The position numbers and the translations under genes were made by a program. The notes beneath the pieces are model-generated. The model saw only the letters and a list, made by a program, of their open reading frames with translations. It had not been told where the DNA came from and did not search any database. From NCBI GenBank assembly GCA_965208525.1, contig OZ242340.1, positions 372,001 to 436,000 on the forward strand: a DNA stretch of 64,000 nt, read 5' to 3'. Numbering within the stretch: the first letter of the stretch is position 1; every line of letters starts with the position of its first letter. The DNA is from VXYL01 sp965208525 (GTDB lineage: Bacteria > Pseudomonadota > Gammaproteobacteria > Pseudomonadales > Azotimanducaceae). Below are positions 1 through 8,717 of the stretch, one piece after another.

Positions 1-1392
1 CTAACCAAGCTCCGGTTGTCGGTCCGCAAATCCGGTTATGGACTCCACCGCTTTCGCTGCGGAAAGAAGGAAGGCGTCGCCGCGCAGCGGGGCGATCAGT
101 TGGGCACCTACCGGGAGGTCGCCGGCGAAGCCGGCGGGCAGGGACAGTGCCGGGCAGCCGGTCACCGTGATCAGGCTGCAGCTTTCCATCCACTGGATGT
201 AGGTTTCCATCGCCACGCCGTCCACTTCCCGCAGCCAGTCCGTGTCTAGGTCGAACGGGAGGACTTGCGTGGTGGGGCCGATCAAGAGGTCGAAGCGCGA
301 GAAGAACTCGCCGATGCGGCCGATCAGTGCGGCGCGGGCGGGGTCCACCCAGTCGTAGTCGGCAACCGTGAGTTCCTCGCCGGCAGCGAGGTTCCAGCGG
401 ATGGTGTCCTTGAGTTCGGATTGCTCGGCCGCGGTCATTGCGCCGAATCGGCGCCGAAAGCCGGTGGCGCGCAGGATGTGGAAGATGCGACGGGCGTCCG
501 TGAGGTCGGGCTTCGCCTCCTCGACGACGGCGCCGGCACCCGTCAAGGCATCTGCTAGGGCGCGGATGCGTTCGCGCACCGCGGCTTCCACGGGCAGGCC
601 GAAATCCTCGGTCACGGCGATGCGCAAGTCGCTGATGGGGAGTTCGGCCACCGGCGCGAACGAGGCGCCGGGCTCAGGCTGCATGTGCGGGATGCCGGCG
701 TCCGGGCCGGCAAGGACGGAGAACAGCAAGGCCACATCGTCAATGGTGCGCGCCATGGGCCCGGCGGTGGAGAGGTCTGTCCAAGGCACGCCCGGCGAGC
801 CGGGCACCCTGCCCGGCGATGGCCGAAAGCCGATGACGTTGCAGAACGCGGCGGGATTGCGCAGCGAACCGCCGGTGTCGCTGCCGTCCGCCACCGGGAT
901 CATGCGGGCGGCCAGCGCCACCGCGGCGCCGCCGCTGCTGCCGCCGCACGTCTTGGCCGTGTTCCACGGGTTGGCGGTGGCGCCGAAGACACGGTTGAAC
1001 GTCTGTGATCCGGCGCCGAATTCCGGCGTATTGGTCTTGCCCACGGTGACCGCCCCTGCGGCCCGCATCCGCTGCACCATCAGGGCGTCCTGCTCCGGCA
1101 CATGGTTGGCATAGAGGGGCGAGCCGTAGGTGGTGCGGATGCCCTTGGTGGGCACAAGATCCTTGTGAGCGATGGGGAGGCCCTTGAGGGCACCGCGGCC
1201 GGTTCGGTCGTTGTCTAGGGAACGGGCCGTCTCTCTTGCCTGCTCGAAGGTGGTGGTGACGATGGCATTGACCGCCGGGTCCACCGCCTCGATGCGTTCG
1301 ATGTGCGCGTCGAGCACTTCGGCGCAGCTCGCCTCGCCGCGGTCGATCAGGCCCCGGAGGGTTGTTGCGTTCGCTTCCCAGAGTGCTGCCAT
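1..1392 (-). CDS. Amidase signature family amidase
   Basis: Predicted amidohydrolase that releases ammonia from a carboxamide; the substrate cannot be told from sequence. The amidase-signature core is clear: a catalytic Lys in AHKDLV (about residue 77), the Gly/Ser-rich GGSSGG loop holding the cis-Ser (about 152), and the nucleophile Ser in GSDTGGSLRNPA (about 176), giving the usual Ser-cisSer-Lys triad. I start at the ATG giving MAALWEANA, because the 19 residues before it look unlike the family N-terminus. At about 463 residues the length is normal, and the stop codon lies at the very edge of the window. The next gene, an epoxide hydrolase, is on the same strand. It could equally act on amide-containing xenobiotics or peptides. 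Cytoplasmic; no signal peptide is visible. Confidence 0.9.
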   Translation of the reverse strand: MAALWEANATTLRGLIDRGEASCAEVLDAHIERIEAVDPAVNAIVTTTFEQARETARSLDNDRTGRGALKGLPIAHKDLVPTKGIRTTYGSPLYANHVPEQDALMVQRMRAAGAVTVGKTNTPEFGAGSQTFNRVFGATANPWNTAKTCGGSSGGAAVALAARMIPVADGSDTGGSLRNPAAFCNVIGFRPSPGRVPGSPGVPWTDLSTAGPMARTIDDVALLFSVLAGPDAGIPHMQPEPGASFAPVAELPISDLRIAVTEDFGLPVEAAVRERIRALADALTGAGAVVEEAKPDLTDARRIFHILRATGFRRRFGAMTAAEQSELKDTIRWNLAAGEELTVADYDWVDPARAALIGRIGEFFSRFDLLIGPTTQVLPFDLDTDWLREVDGVAMETYIQWMESCSLITVTGCPALSLPAGFAGDLPVGAQLIAPLRGDAFLLSAAKAVESITGFADRQPELG

Positions 1393-1467
1393 CTTCGCTT
1401 CCTTCACTTTCGTTGGCCGGGCCCCAAGCGATCGCGCTACGGGCCCCACCGCCTTCCGTCTACGCGC

Positions 1468-2592
1468 TCAGCCCTTCAGAAACCCCACCAACAGCCTTGC
1501 CGTTTCCTCAGCACGCTCTTGCTGCACCCAGTGCCCCGCGCCGAGCACCAGATGGACGCCGCGCATGTCCGTGCAGGTTTCGTCGCGCATTCGTTCGAGC
1601 GCGCCGGGACTCTGCCATGTGCCCCAGTCGCTGGCGCCCGAGACGAAGAGCGTCGGCTGATCCAGCGTGCGGCCTGCGAACAGTTCCTGTTCCTGGCGCC
1701 CCACGGCGCCGGAGCGGTAGTGGTTGAGCCCGCCCTGAAAGCCGGTGCGCTCGTACTCGGCGGCATAGACCGCCAGTTCGGCTTCCGGCAACCAACGATT
1801 GGTAGCAATCTCCTCCGCACTTGGCATGTGCTTGGCCACGGTTTCGGCCATGCCGTCGGCCGCGTCCATGACGTAGTAGGTGGGCATCTTGGCCATCTCT
1901 TGCGCCGTGCGGGCGGCGAGCCGGTGCGGCTGGTTGCCCGGCCAGTCGGCGCTCTTGTGGTGGTAGTACGCACGCAGGAAGGCGTGGATGCCTTGCGGGG
2001 CGTTGGTGAGGTTGGGGTTCGCGTCGCGAGTTTGGTAGTAGAGCTGGTAGTGCTTGCGCGGGCGCGGCAGGGCGGCGAGATCGCGGGCTAGGGAATCCGT
2101 GGATGCCGCTGGCGGGGTGGCGCCGAGCGGCAGCGGGGCAGGTGCGGCGAAGGGCGCGCTCATCATTGCGGCTCGGGTGAAAACGTCGGGCCGCACGAGC
2201 GCGCACCAGCCGGCGATGGCGGAACCGAAATCGTGACCGACTACCGCCACAGAGCGGTGGCCCATGGCAGCGACCAATCCCAACGCATCCCGCACCACGT
2301 TGAGGCGACGAAAGGGGCCGAGGTCATCATCGTAGTCGGCCTGCCAACCCGTCGTGCGCCCATAGCCACGGAGGTCTGGCGCAAACGCGTGGAAGCCCGC
2401 CTTGGCCAACGGCCCGAGGATCCCCCTCCAGCTATAGGCAAGCTCCGGGAAGCCATGCAGAAGAAGGACGCCGGGCCGCCCCGGCGGATCGAAGCCGGCT
2501 TCGAGAACATGCACCCGCAAGCCGTTGACGCCCTCAACGAAGCGCGACCGCACCCCATCCGGCAGCACCTCGCTCGGCAGCGGTTCCACCAC
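1468..2592 (-). CDS. Epoxide hydrolase-like alpha/beta hydrolase
   Basis: Alpha/beta-hydrolase of the epoxide hydrolase type, expected to open epoxides to diols in the cytoplasm. It shows the oxyanion motif HGFPE near residue 46, the nucleophile Asp in VVGHDFGS near 121 (Asp rather than Ser separates epoxide hydrolases from esterases) and the catalytic His in GAGHWVQQE near the C-terminus; Tyr-rich cap segments (YYQTRD, TYYVMD) are also present. The start is uncertain. A GTG at 2590-2592 matches the family N-terminus, while an in-frame GTG at 2668-2670 would add 26 residues of Trp/Cys-rich sequence. The first 24 codons or so from 2592, plus the upstream flank, are copied 242 bp further upstream as part of a local duplication. 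It is probably transcribed separately from the amidase, which follows after about 75 bp. Confidence 0.85.
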   Translation of the reverse strand: MVEPLPSEVLPDGVRSRFVEGVNGLRVHVLEAGFDPPGRPGVLLLHGFPELAYSWRGILGPLAKAGFHAFAPDLRGYGRTTGWQADYDDDLGPFRRLNVVRDALGLVAAMGHRSVAVVGHDFGSAIAGWCALVRPDVFTRAAMMSAPFAAPAPLPLGATPPAASTDSLARDLAALPRPRKHYQLYYQTRDANPNLTNAPQGIHAFLRAYYHHKSADWPGNQPHRLAARTAQEMAKMPTYYVMDAADGMAETVAKHMPSAEEIATNRWLPEAELAVYAAEYERTGFQGGLNHYRSGAVGRQEQELFAGRTLDQPTLFVSGASDWGTWQSPGALERMRDETCTDMRGVHLVLGAGHWVQQERAEETARLLVGFLKG

Positions 2593-2986
2593 TCGTCTAT
2601 CCCCCAGCACCCCTGGCTCAAGCCACCACCCGCACCATAGGGAACCGCAGAACAAGGTCAAGACACGCACGGCGGCTGCCGCACTCCGGGCAAGACCCTC
2701 GCCTCAAGAATCTCGCCGGTGGACATCCCCCAAGTCCTGGACAGGCAAACGCATCCCGGAAGTCCTGGACAGGCAAACGCATCTCCCAAGTCCTGGACAG
2801 GCGAACGCATCTCGCTCGGCAGCGGTTCCACCACTCGTCTATCCCCCAGCACCCCTGGCTCAAGCCACCACCCGCACCATAGGGAACCGCAGAACAAGGT
2901 CAAGACACGCACGGCGGCTGCCGCACTCCGGCAAGACCCTCGCCTCAAGAATCTCGCCGGTGGACATCCCCCAAGTCCTGGACACC
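2569..2986. repeat. 242-bp-offset direct duplication including a hydrolase 5' end
   Basis: About 176 bp starting at 2569 recurs starting at 2811 (offset 242 bp). The copies differ by a single-base deletion in a run of G (ACTCCGGGC versus ACTCCGGC). The copied block spans the first codons of the epoxide hydrolase, its upstream region and the left edge of the 28-bp tandem array. The second copy is an orphan gene start joined to repeat sequence. Near-identity suggests the duplication is recent. Confidence 0.9.
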
Positions 2987-3134
2987 CAAGTCCTGGACAG
3001 GCAAACGCATCCCGGAAGTCCTGGACAGGCAAACGCATCTCCCAAGTCCTGGACAGGCAAACGCATCTCCGAAGTCCTGGACAGGCAAACGCATCTCCCA
3101 AGTCTTGGACAGGCGAACGCCTCCCACGGGCGAA
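2733..3134 (+). repeat. GGACAGGCAAACGC array, cluster A (28-bp tandem units)
   Basis: Direct tandem units of exactly 28 bp carry the core GGACAGGCAAACGCAT preceded by AAGTCCT. Cores start at 2739, 2767 and 2795, and after the duplicated hydrolase fragment at 2995, 3023, 3051, 3079 and 3107; degenerate copies reach about 3134. There are no unique spacers, so this is not CRISPR. Two weaker minus-oriented relatives (TTCGCCTGTCTG) lie at about 3188 and 3219, just before the next gene. The rest of the 2593-3228 gap holds no convincing gene. Confidence 0.9.
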
Positions 3135-3228
3135 CGCCTCCCACGGGTGATCGCCTCCATGGCACGTAAAGCTGAACCGTACTTGTTTCGCCTGTCTGAG
3201 CCATTGTCCTCCCCAAATTCGCCTGTCT

Positions 3229-4545
3229 GTGCCTCTGCGGCAAAATGGCGCATTCACCACGGGGCGTCGCGGGCGGTTGCGGAAGTACTGGAGTTTCTAT
3301 TGGCCGCTTGCGCTCACCGGGGTGGCCATGGTGTTGGCGGTGCAGTTCCAGAACGGGGCGTTGGCGCGCTATCCGAATGCGGTGCAGGAGATCGCCGTCT
3401 TTGCGCTCGCGGCTAGCACGTTCGGCTTCTTCAACGCCGGCATGAACTTCACGGCGCAGCTCTCCAACGTTTTCGCTCGCAGTCCCGGCGGGCGACGCGC
3501 CAGCCAGCGTTTCGTGGCCGCCTGGAGCCTGATGCTCACGGTGCCTCTCGCGGCGGTTGCGCTGACACCGCCGGGGGCGCTCTTGGTGAGTACCATCTAT
3601 GGCATCGACGAGGCTCTCACCGACCGAGTCTTGCGCTATCTGGCGCTGATGCTGCCGCTGCTTCTGGTCACCGGCCAGCGCATGTTTCTGGTTGGAATGC
3701 TGGTGCAGGCGCACCTCACCGGCTGGGTCACATCGCTCAATGTGGTCTTCCTCGTCGTAACCATCGTCACGCTCCTGGCCGGCTTCAGCGCCGGGCTCGA
3801 CGCCGTGTACACGCTGGTCGGCGCCCAGACCGCCGCAGCACTGCTGCATTGGGGTCTTGTCCACATCGCCGTGTCAAAGCGCTATCGGAATCCTGAAAGG
3901 CTGGAACACGAAGACGTCACCTGGCTGGAACTGGCGCGCTTCTTCCTGCCGGTGACTGCCACGGGGTTTATGTTTGCGATCAGCCGCCCGGTGCTCTACG
4001 CCTTCGTCAGCCGGGCGCCGGAGGGGCTAGCCAGCATCGCGGCCATGCGCATCGCTTTCGACCTTTCGTCGATCTTCCAACAGGCCGCCAACCAGTTCCG
4101 TCATTTCTTCGTCACCTTTGGCCTGTCCGACCTTCCGGCCAAGCGCCGCTTCATGGCGCTGGTGAGCGTCGGCATCACCGCCGTGATGCTGTTGATCGCG
4201 CTCACCCCGGTTTCCGGCTGGCTGCTCGGCACCGCACTCGGCATCGACGGCATCACTCTGGAGCGCGCACTGGACGTCTTGTTGGTGCTCTGCCTGATGC
4301 CAACTGTGATCATCGTGCGCAACTACTTCCACGGCGTGCTGATGGTGCGGCGCAGGACCGGTGGCATGGCCCTCGGCGGCGTGTTGCGCGTGGGCGCGAT
4401 CGTCGCGGCGGCGCAGGCGCTGTTCCTGCTGGACGTGCTGGACCACATCGCCGCCACCTATGTGCTGCTGCTCGGCTTCGTGGCGGAGACGGTCGTCGTC
4501 GCGAATACCGCCAGGAGACTGCGCGGCAGAATCGGTGCGGCATGA
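3229..4545 (+). CDS. Polytopic membrane protein, MATE/ANKH-like
   Basis: About 438 residues with roughly twelve hydrophobic segments and almost no soluble domain, so an integral inner-membrane transporter or flippase. The overall pattern resembles the MATE/MOP superfamily. Local segments (YWPLALTGVA near the start, ISRPVLYAFVSR mid-protein, and a late VLRVGAIVAA helix) recall the progressive-ankylosis (ANKH) branch, which exports small organic anions in animals. This is pattern memory, not an alignment. The first start is GTG at 3229; a TTG at 3277 just after GGGCGG is an alternative that would remove an implausible N-terminus. It directly follows repeat cluster A and is transcribed towards an alpha/beta hydrolase. 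The substrate is unknown. Confidence 0.6.
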   Translation: MPLRQNGAFTTGRRGRLRKYWSFYWPLALTGVAMVLAVQFQNGALARYPNAVQEIAVFALAASTFGFFNAGMNFTAQLSNVFARSPGGRRASQRFVAAWSLMLTVPLAAVALTPPGALLVSTIYGIDEALTDRVLRYLALMLPLLLVTGQRMFLVGMLVQAHLTGWVTSLNVVFLVVTIVTLLAGFSAGLDAVYTLVGAQTAAALLHWGLVHIAVSKRYRNPERLEHEDVTWLELARFFLPVTATGFMFAISRPVLYAFVSRAPEGLASIAAMRIAFDLSSIFQQAANQFRHFFVTFGLSDLPAKRRFMALVSVGITAVMLLIALTPVSGWLLGTALGIDGITLERALDVLLVLCLMPTVIIVRNYFHGVLMVRRRTGGMALGGVLRVGAIVAAAQALFLLDVLDHIAATYVLLLGFVAETVVVANTARRLRGRIGAA

Positions 4546-4618
4546 GCGCCCGCATCGGGCCGGAGTTTGCATAGCCAACTGCCGACGCGCCCGCCGGGTG
4601 CGCCGCTATACTTTCTCC

Positions 4619-5515
4619 ATGCTCAAGGGTGGCCCCACATCGCACATCTATTTCTCCCAGCGACTGCGCTTGCACTATGTGGATTGGGGGAATCACGACG
4701 CGCCGTCGCTGCTGCTCGTCCACGGCGGTCGCGACCATTGCCGCAACTGGGACTGGGTGGCCAATGCCCTCAAGTCGGACTACCACATCATCGCCCCGGA
4801 CCTGCGCGGACACGGCGACTCGCAATGGCTGGTGGGCGGCGCGTACACGACGCTCGACTACGTGTACGACATCGCCCAACTTCTGCGCCAGACAGGGCTC
4901 GACGAGGTAACGGTGGTCGGCCACTCCATGGGCGGCTCCGTTTCGCTGGCGTACACGGGCCTCTATCCCCACAGCGTGCGCAAGCTGGTGAGCATCGAGG
5001 GCATGGGCTCCTCCCCGCTCGGAGACGACTCAACTCCGGGCCACGAGCGCCTGCATGAATGGGTCAACAGTCTGCGCGATCTTTCCGGTCGCACGCCGCG
5101 CCGCTATCCGAGCCTGGAAGAGGCGTTCCACCGCATGCAGCGCGCCAACCCGCACCTTTCGGAGGAGCAGGCGCGACACCTGACCATTCACGGCAGCAAC
5201 CAGAACGAAGACGGCACCTATAGTTGGAAGTTCGACAACTACATGCGGGCATGGTCGCCCATCGGCATCTCGCCGCGGCAGACGGTGGGCCTGTATCGGC
5301 GCATCACGTGCCCGGTGCTGCTGCTGCACGGGGTCGAGTCCTGGGCCTCGGACCCGAAGGAGGACGGACGCCTGGACCACTTTCAGGACGCCCGCTCCAT
5401 CGGCATCGAGAACGCCGGCCATTGGGTGCACCACGACCAGCTCGAGCGTTTCCTCGAAATCCTGACGGGGTTTCTTGCGGAGCCCTCAGACGGCGGAGTT
5501 TCCTCCGGCGCTTGA
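4619..5515 (+). CDS. Alpha/beta hydrolase
   Basis: A 298-residue serine hydrolase of the alpha/beta fold. Visible elements are the oxyanion HGG near residue 35, the nucleophile elbow GHSMGG with Ser103, and the catalytic His in NAGHWVHHD near the C-terminus; PDLRGHGDS at about 60-68 is the usual strand-4 loop. The Ser nucleophile suggests an esterase, lactonase or C-C hydrolase rather than an epoxide hydrolase. The ATG at 4619 gives a normal N-terminus. The gene begins 73 bp after the ANKH-like membrane protein on the same strand and may be co-transcribed. There is no signal peptide, so cytoplasmic. The substrate cannot be assigned. Confidence 0.85.
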   Translation: MLKGGPTSHIYFSQRLRLHYVDWGNHDAPSLLLVHGGRDHCRNWDWVANALKSDYHIIAPDLRGHGDSQWLVGGAYTTLDYVYDIAQLLRQTGLDEVTVVGHSMGGSVSLAYTGLYPHSVRKLVSIEGMGSSPLGDDSTPGHERLHEWVNSLRDLSGRTPRRYPSLEEAFHRMQRANPHLSEEQARHLTIHGSNQNEDGTYSWKFDNYMRAWSPIGISPRQTVGLYRRITCPVLLLHGVESWASDPKEDGRLDHFQDARSIGIENAGHWVHHDQLERFLEILTGFLAEPSDGGVSSGA

Positions 5516-5674
5516 TGCGGACGGATGGACTCATGCATTCCGGTCGCCAGACAGCACCCTCAGCAAACCCCCTCTTGGCAGCGAGCCGAAGAAGCCGTTG
5601 GGCCGCATCGACAGGGCGGTCGCGCCAAACGCATTTGAGCAAAGCACTCCCAGGCTTGCCGCACAGCGCCGGCG

Positions 5675-6772
5675 ATGCGCGTGCCTGAGCCGCCGGGCGA
5701 GCTCCCGCGAGTCGCCCGCGCCATCCATGCTGCATCCGGCCGGGGCGTGCTTTACGTCACGGGCGGCGGCGCGGGGATGCTGGCGGCGTTGCTCAGCGAA
5801 CCCGGCGCGTCCGCCACGGTATTGGAAGCGGGCGTTCCCTACGCGGAACAGGCGCTCAAGGAACTGCTCGGTGCGCGCCCCGAACAATCCTGCAGTGCAG
5901 CCACCGCCCGCGACCTCGCCATGCGCGCCTTTCTCAGGGCACGGCAGCTTGGCGGCGGATTCGGCTTCGCGATTACCGCGAGCCTCGCAACCACCGTGCC
6001 AAAGCGCGGCGCACACCGCGCCCATGTGGCATTCCAGGATGCCGGCAGGACGCGCACTTGGAGCATGGAGTTCATCAAGAACGGGGCGGTGCGGGCGCTG
6101 GAAGAGGAGGCACTGTCCGAACTCGCGCTACGAGCCCTCGCGGCATCGCTCGGCATTGGCGAGGCTCCAGCGGACGGCTACCAGGAGGTCATCGGCACCG
6201 CTGAACAGACGCGCCTGATTCTTGGCACGCTGACGCACGTCGGCACGTCGGCACCCGCCATTCTCCCTGGCGCCTTCAACCCTTTGCACGACGGGCACCG
6301 CGCCATGCGAGCGGATGCCGAGCGGCGGCTTGGGCAACGCGTCGCCTATGAGTTGTGCATCGCGAATGTGGACAAGCCACCCCTCAACCACCACGACATC
6401 GCATCCCGGTTGCAGCAGTTCGATCCAGACGAAGTGGTGCTCACGAGCACGCCCACGTTCCTCGCCAAGGCGCGCGCCTTGGGGCCCGTTACGTTCGTGG
6501 TCGGCACCGACACCATCGCTCGCATCGCAAAGCCGCGCTACTACGAGGCCGGCAGCACTGCGGCCCGCGACGCCGCGGTGGCGGAACTCGCCACCGTTGG
6601 CTGCCGCTTCCTGGTCTATGGACGCATCATGCCCGAGGGGTTCACGGCCCTCCAAGACGTGCCCCTTCCCCTCGTCCTGCGCGAGCTCTGCACTGGCGTA
6701 CGCGAGGAGGACTTCCGCATGGACGTCTCCTCATCGGAACTTCGCACCGAGGGCCAACGTTCGCCGGACTAG
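5675..6772 (+). CDS. CinA-C-like / NadD-like nucleotidyltransferase fusion
   Basis: A 365-residue two-domain protein. Residues about 15-165 resemble the CinA C-terminal (PncC, NMN deamidase) domain, with a Gly-rich VTGGGAGML loop, the LSEPGASATVLEAGVPYAEQ region and GGGFGFAITASLA. The family's Ser-containing ESCTGG loop appears here as YVTGGGAG, so deamidase activity is doubtful. Residues about 195-358 are a nucleotidyltransferase with PGAFNPLHDGH (HxGH-type motif, 205-208), VGTDT (277) and VSSSELR (351-357, the ISSTxxR position), as in NadD/NMN adenylyltransferases. This pairing fits pyridine-nucleotide salvage (NMN to NaMN to NaAD), but that function is inferred. It stands alone between an alpha/beta hydrolase and repeat cluster B. 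Confidence 0.75.
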   Translation: MRVPEPPGELPRVARAIHAASGRGVLYVTGGGAGMLAALLSEPGASATVLEAGVPYAEQALKELLGARPEQSCSAATARDLAMRAFLRARQLGGGFGFAITASLATTVPKRGAHRAHVAFQDAGRTRTWSMEFIKNGAVRALEEEALSELALRALAASLGIGEAPADGYQEVIGTAEQTRLILGTLTHVGTSAPAILPGAFNPLHDGHRAMRADAERRLGQRVAYELCIANVDKPPLNHHDIASRLQQFDPDEVVLTSTPTFLAKARALGPVTFVVGTDTIARIAKPRYYEAGSTAARDAAVAELATVGCRFLVYGRIMPEGFTALQDVPLPLVLRELCTGVREEDFRMDVSSSELRTEGQRSPD

Positions 6773-6810
6773 AGCACCGCCGGACGCCCGGAACACTCCC
6801 CAAAAGGCCC

Positions 6811-7062
6811 GGACGGGCAAAACGCCTCTCCCTCCCTCGCACTCTCCCGCACGCATCGGACAGGCAAACGCCTTCACACTCTCCCGCACGCCTCGGGCAG
6901 GCAAACGCCTTCAGGCGGGCAAACGCCTACGGCCCCCTCACGCCCGCCTCGGACAGGCAAACGCCCTCTCACCCGTCACTCGGACGCACTCTCGACCCGG
7001 ACAGGCAAACGCACGTTGGAACGGAAAGGGCGTTGCCTGTCCGGAAAGGGCGTTGCCTGTCC
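6811..7062. repeat. GGACAGGCAAACGC array, cluster B
   Basis: Six plus-oriented copies or variants lie at about 6811, 6858, 6894, 6913, 6951 and 6999, followed by two minus-oriented copies GCGTTGCCTGTCC at 7030-7042 and 7050-7062. The last plus copy and the first minus copy can fold into a hairpin. Spacing is irregular, with CTCTCCCGCACGCCTC-type filler between copies. The array sits between the CinA-C/NadD fusion and a MATE gene; the remainder of 6773-7214 holds no gene. Confidence 0.85.
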
Positions 7063-7214
7063 AGCTCCCCATGTGCCCAGTCCCACATGTTCTGTCCGGC
7101 TCCTCCCATGCCCCGAGTGCGGGTGATGCGTAAACTCCCGAATTCACACTTGCCGATTGCTTTGTGGGAAGCGGTGGCTTTGCGTCGGAGTCGCGACGCA
7201 CCTGGGAGAAGGAC

Positions 7215-8678
7215 TTGAACGCAGCCAATCAACGCGGCGACGGTAGCGGTTCGGCTGAGGATTCAGCCGGAAATGCCGAGGCCACGGCGGGCGCAGGAGC
7301 GGAACAAGGCGAGCGAGCCGAGGTGGGCTCCGTGCCACCGATCGTGAGGCCCGGCATTTTCCACCTCGCGTTCCCATCGATCCTTGCCAACCTCCTTTAT
7401 GCGGTCGTGGCGATGGTGCAAACGAAGTTCGTGGGCGAACTCGGCGCCGAGGCGGTCGCCGCGGTGGGAGTCGGGCAGCGCGTCTTCTTCGCCCTGCAGG
7501 CAGTGTTGATGGCGATCAGCGCCGGAACCACGGCACTCGTGGCGAGGGCCTGGGGCGCCGACGACCGCACCGAGGCCAGTCGGGTGACGATGGCCAGCCT
7601 CGCCGTGGGGGGCGCCTTCGCCATCGCGCTGACGCTGCCCGGCTTCTTGGCGGCTCGGCCCGTGGCCTCCATTTTCGGCCTCGACGCGGCAACCATTGAA
7701 CTCGCCGCGTCCAACGTTCGTTGGATGTCGATCTTCAACGTCGCCTTCGCCATCAACATGGTGCTTGGCTCGGCACTGCGCGCCGCCGGCGATGCGTGGT
7801 CGCCGCTTTGGGTCGGTGCCGGCGTAAACGTCGTCAACATACCGTTGCTGTACGTCCTCGTGTTCGGCCACTACGGCTTCCCGGCGATGGGCGTGGCTGG
7901 CGCCGCCATCGCCGGGGGCGTGTCATTCACGCTCGGTGGTCTCGTGATGCTCGTAATGTGGATCAAGCAAGCGTTTCGCCTGCGCTATGTGAGCAATGGC
8001 TGGTATCGACGGGAGCGCTTCGCCCGGCTGCTGCAGATCGGCTATCCGGCCGGCTTGGAGATGCTGGTGTTTCAGGCCGGCTTCTTCATCTTCCTCATGC
8101 TCATCGGCAACTACTACGGCACGGAAGCATTCGCGGCCATGAGCGTAGGCGGCAACCTGATGATGGTGTGCTTCGTGGTTGGGTTTGGCTTTTCCATCGC
8201 CGGCTCCACGCTCGTGGGGCAGCATCTTGGTGCAGACGACCACGAGGGTGCCGTGCGCAGCGGCTGGCGCTCGCTTTGGTACGCCGTGCTGTCGATGGGT
8301 TCGCTTGGCGCGGTCGTGGCGTGGCACGCCCCAGCACTCGCGGAGTTCTTCCTTGGCGATGAGCCGGTGACGATCGCCCACACCATTCACATGGCCTGGA
8401 TCATGGCCGCCATCACGCCACTGTTCGCGGTGGAGTTCGCCATCGGCGGCGCCCTGCGCGGTGCCGGCGACACGCGCTTCCCGCTAATGGCGACCTTGAT
8501 TGGCTTGATCGGCGCCCGCTGCGGCTTGGCAATCCTGTTCACGTTGCTCGGATGGCCGGTGGTTTGGGTGTACGCGGCGATGGCTGGCGAGTACATCGTC
8601 AAGGCCGCCATGCTGTTGGCGCGCTTCCGCTCCGGTCGCTGGAAGACCATTGCCCCGATTCCAAGCGCGGCACGCTGA
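7215..8678 (+). CDS. MATE family efflux transporter
   Basis: Cation-coupled multidrug or metabolite exporter of the inner membrane. About 487 residues with roughly twelve transmembrane helices in two homologous halves. Typical MATE segments are visible: FPSILANLLYAVVAMVQTKF in helix 1, the VGELGAEAVAAVGVGQRV turn, and GSALRAAGDAWSP mid-N-half echoed by GGALRGAGDTRFP in the C-half. I prefer TTG at 7215, which has GGGAGAAGG ending three bases upstream; a GTG at 7164 would add 17 residues. The first 40 residues are hydrophilic and low complexity, an unusual leader. It is followed after 39 bp by a DNA glycosylase on the same strand. Confidence 0.9.
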   Translation: MNAANQRGDGSGSAEDSAGNAEATAGAGAEQGERAEVGSVPPIVRPGIFHLAFPSILANLLYAVVAMVQTKFVGELGAEAVAAVGVGQRVFFALQAVLMAISAGTTALVARAWGADDRTEASRVTMASLAVGGAFAIALTLPGFLAARPVASIFGLDAATIELAASNVRWMSIFNVAFAINMVLGSALRAAGDAWSPLWVGAGVNVVNIPLLYVLVFGHYGFPAMGVAGAAIAGGVSFTLGGLVMLVMWIKQAFRLRYVSNGWYRRERFARLLQIGYPAGLEMLVFQAGFFIFLMLIGNYYGTEAFAAMSVGGNLMMVCFVVGFGFSIAGSTLVGQHLGADDHEGAVRSGWRSLWYAVLSMGSLGAVVAWHAPALAEFFLGDEPVTIAHTIHMAWIMAAITPLFAVEFAIGGALRGAGDTRFPLMATLIGLIGARCGLAILFTLLGWPVVWVYAAMAGEYIVKAAMLLARFRSGRWKTIAPIPSAAR

Positions 8679-8717
8679 CGGGCGCCCGCGACACACGCGC
8701 AAAGGAGTTCCATGTCC

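Noticed and set aside
2733..3134. CRISPR-like array with 28-bp periodicity
   Set aside because: Units are contiguous and lack unique spacers; no cas genes are nearby. It is a tandem repeat.
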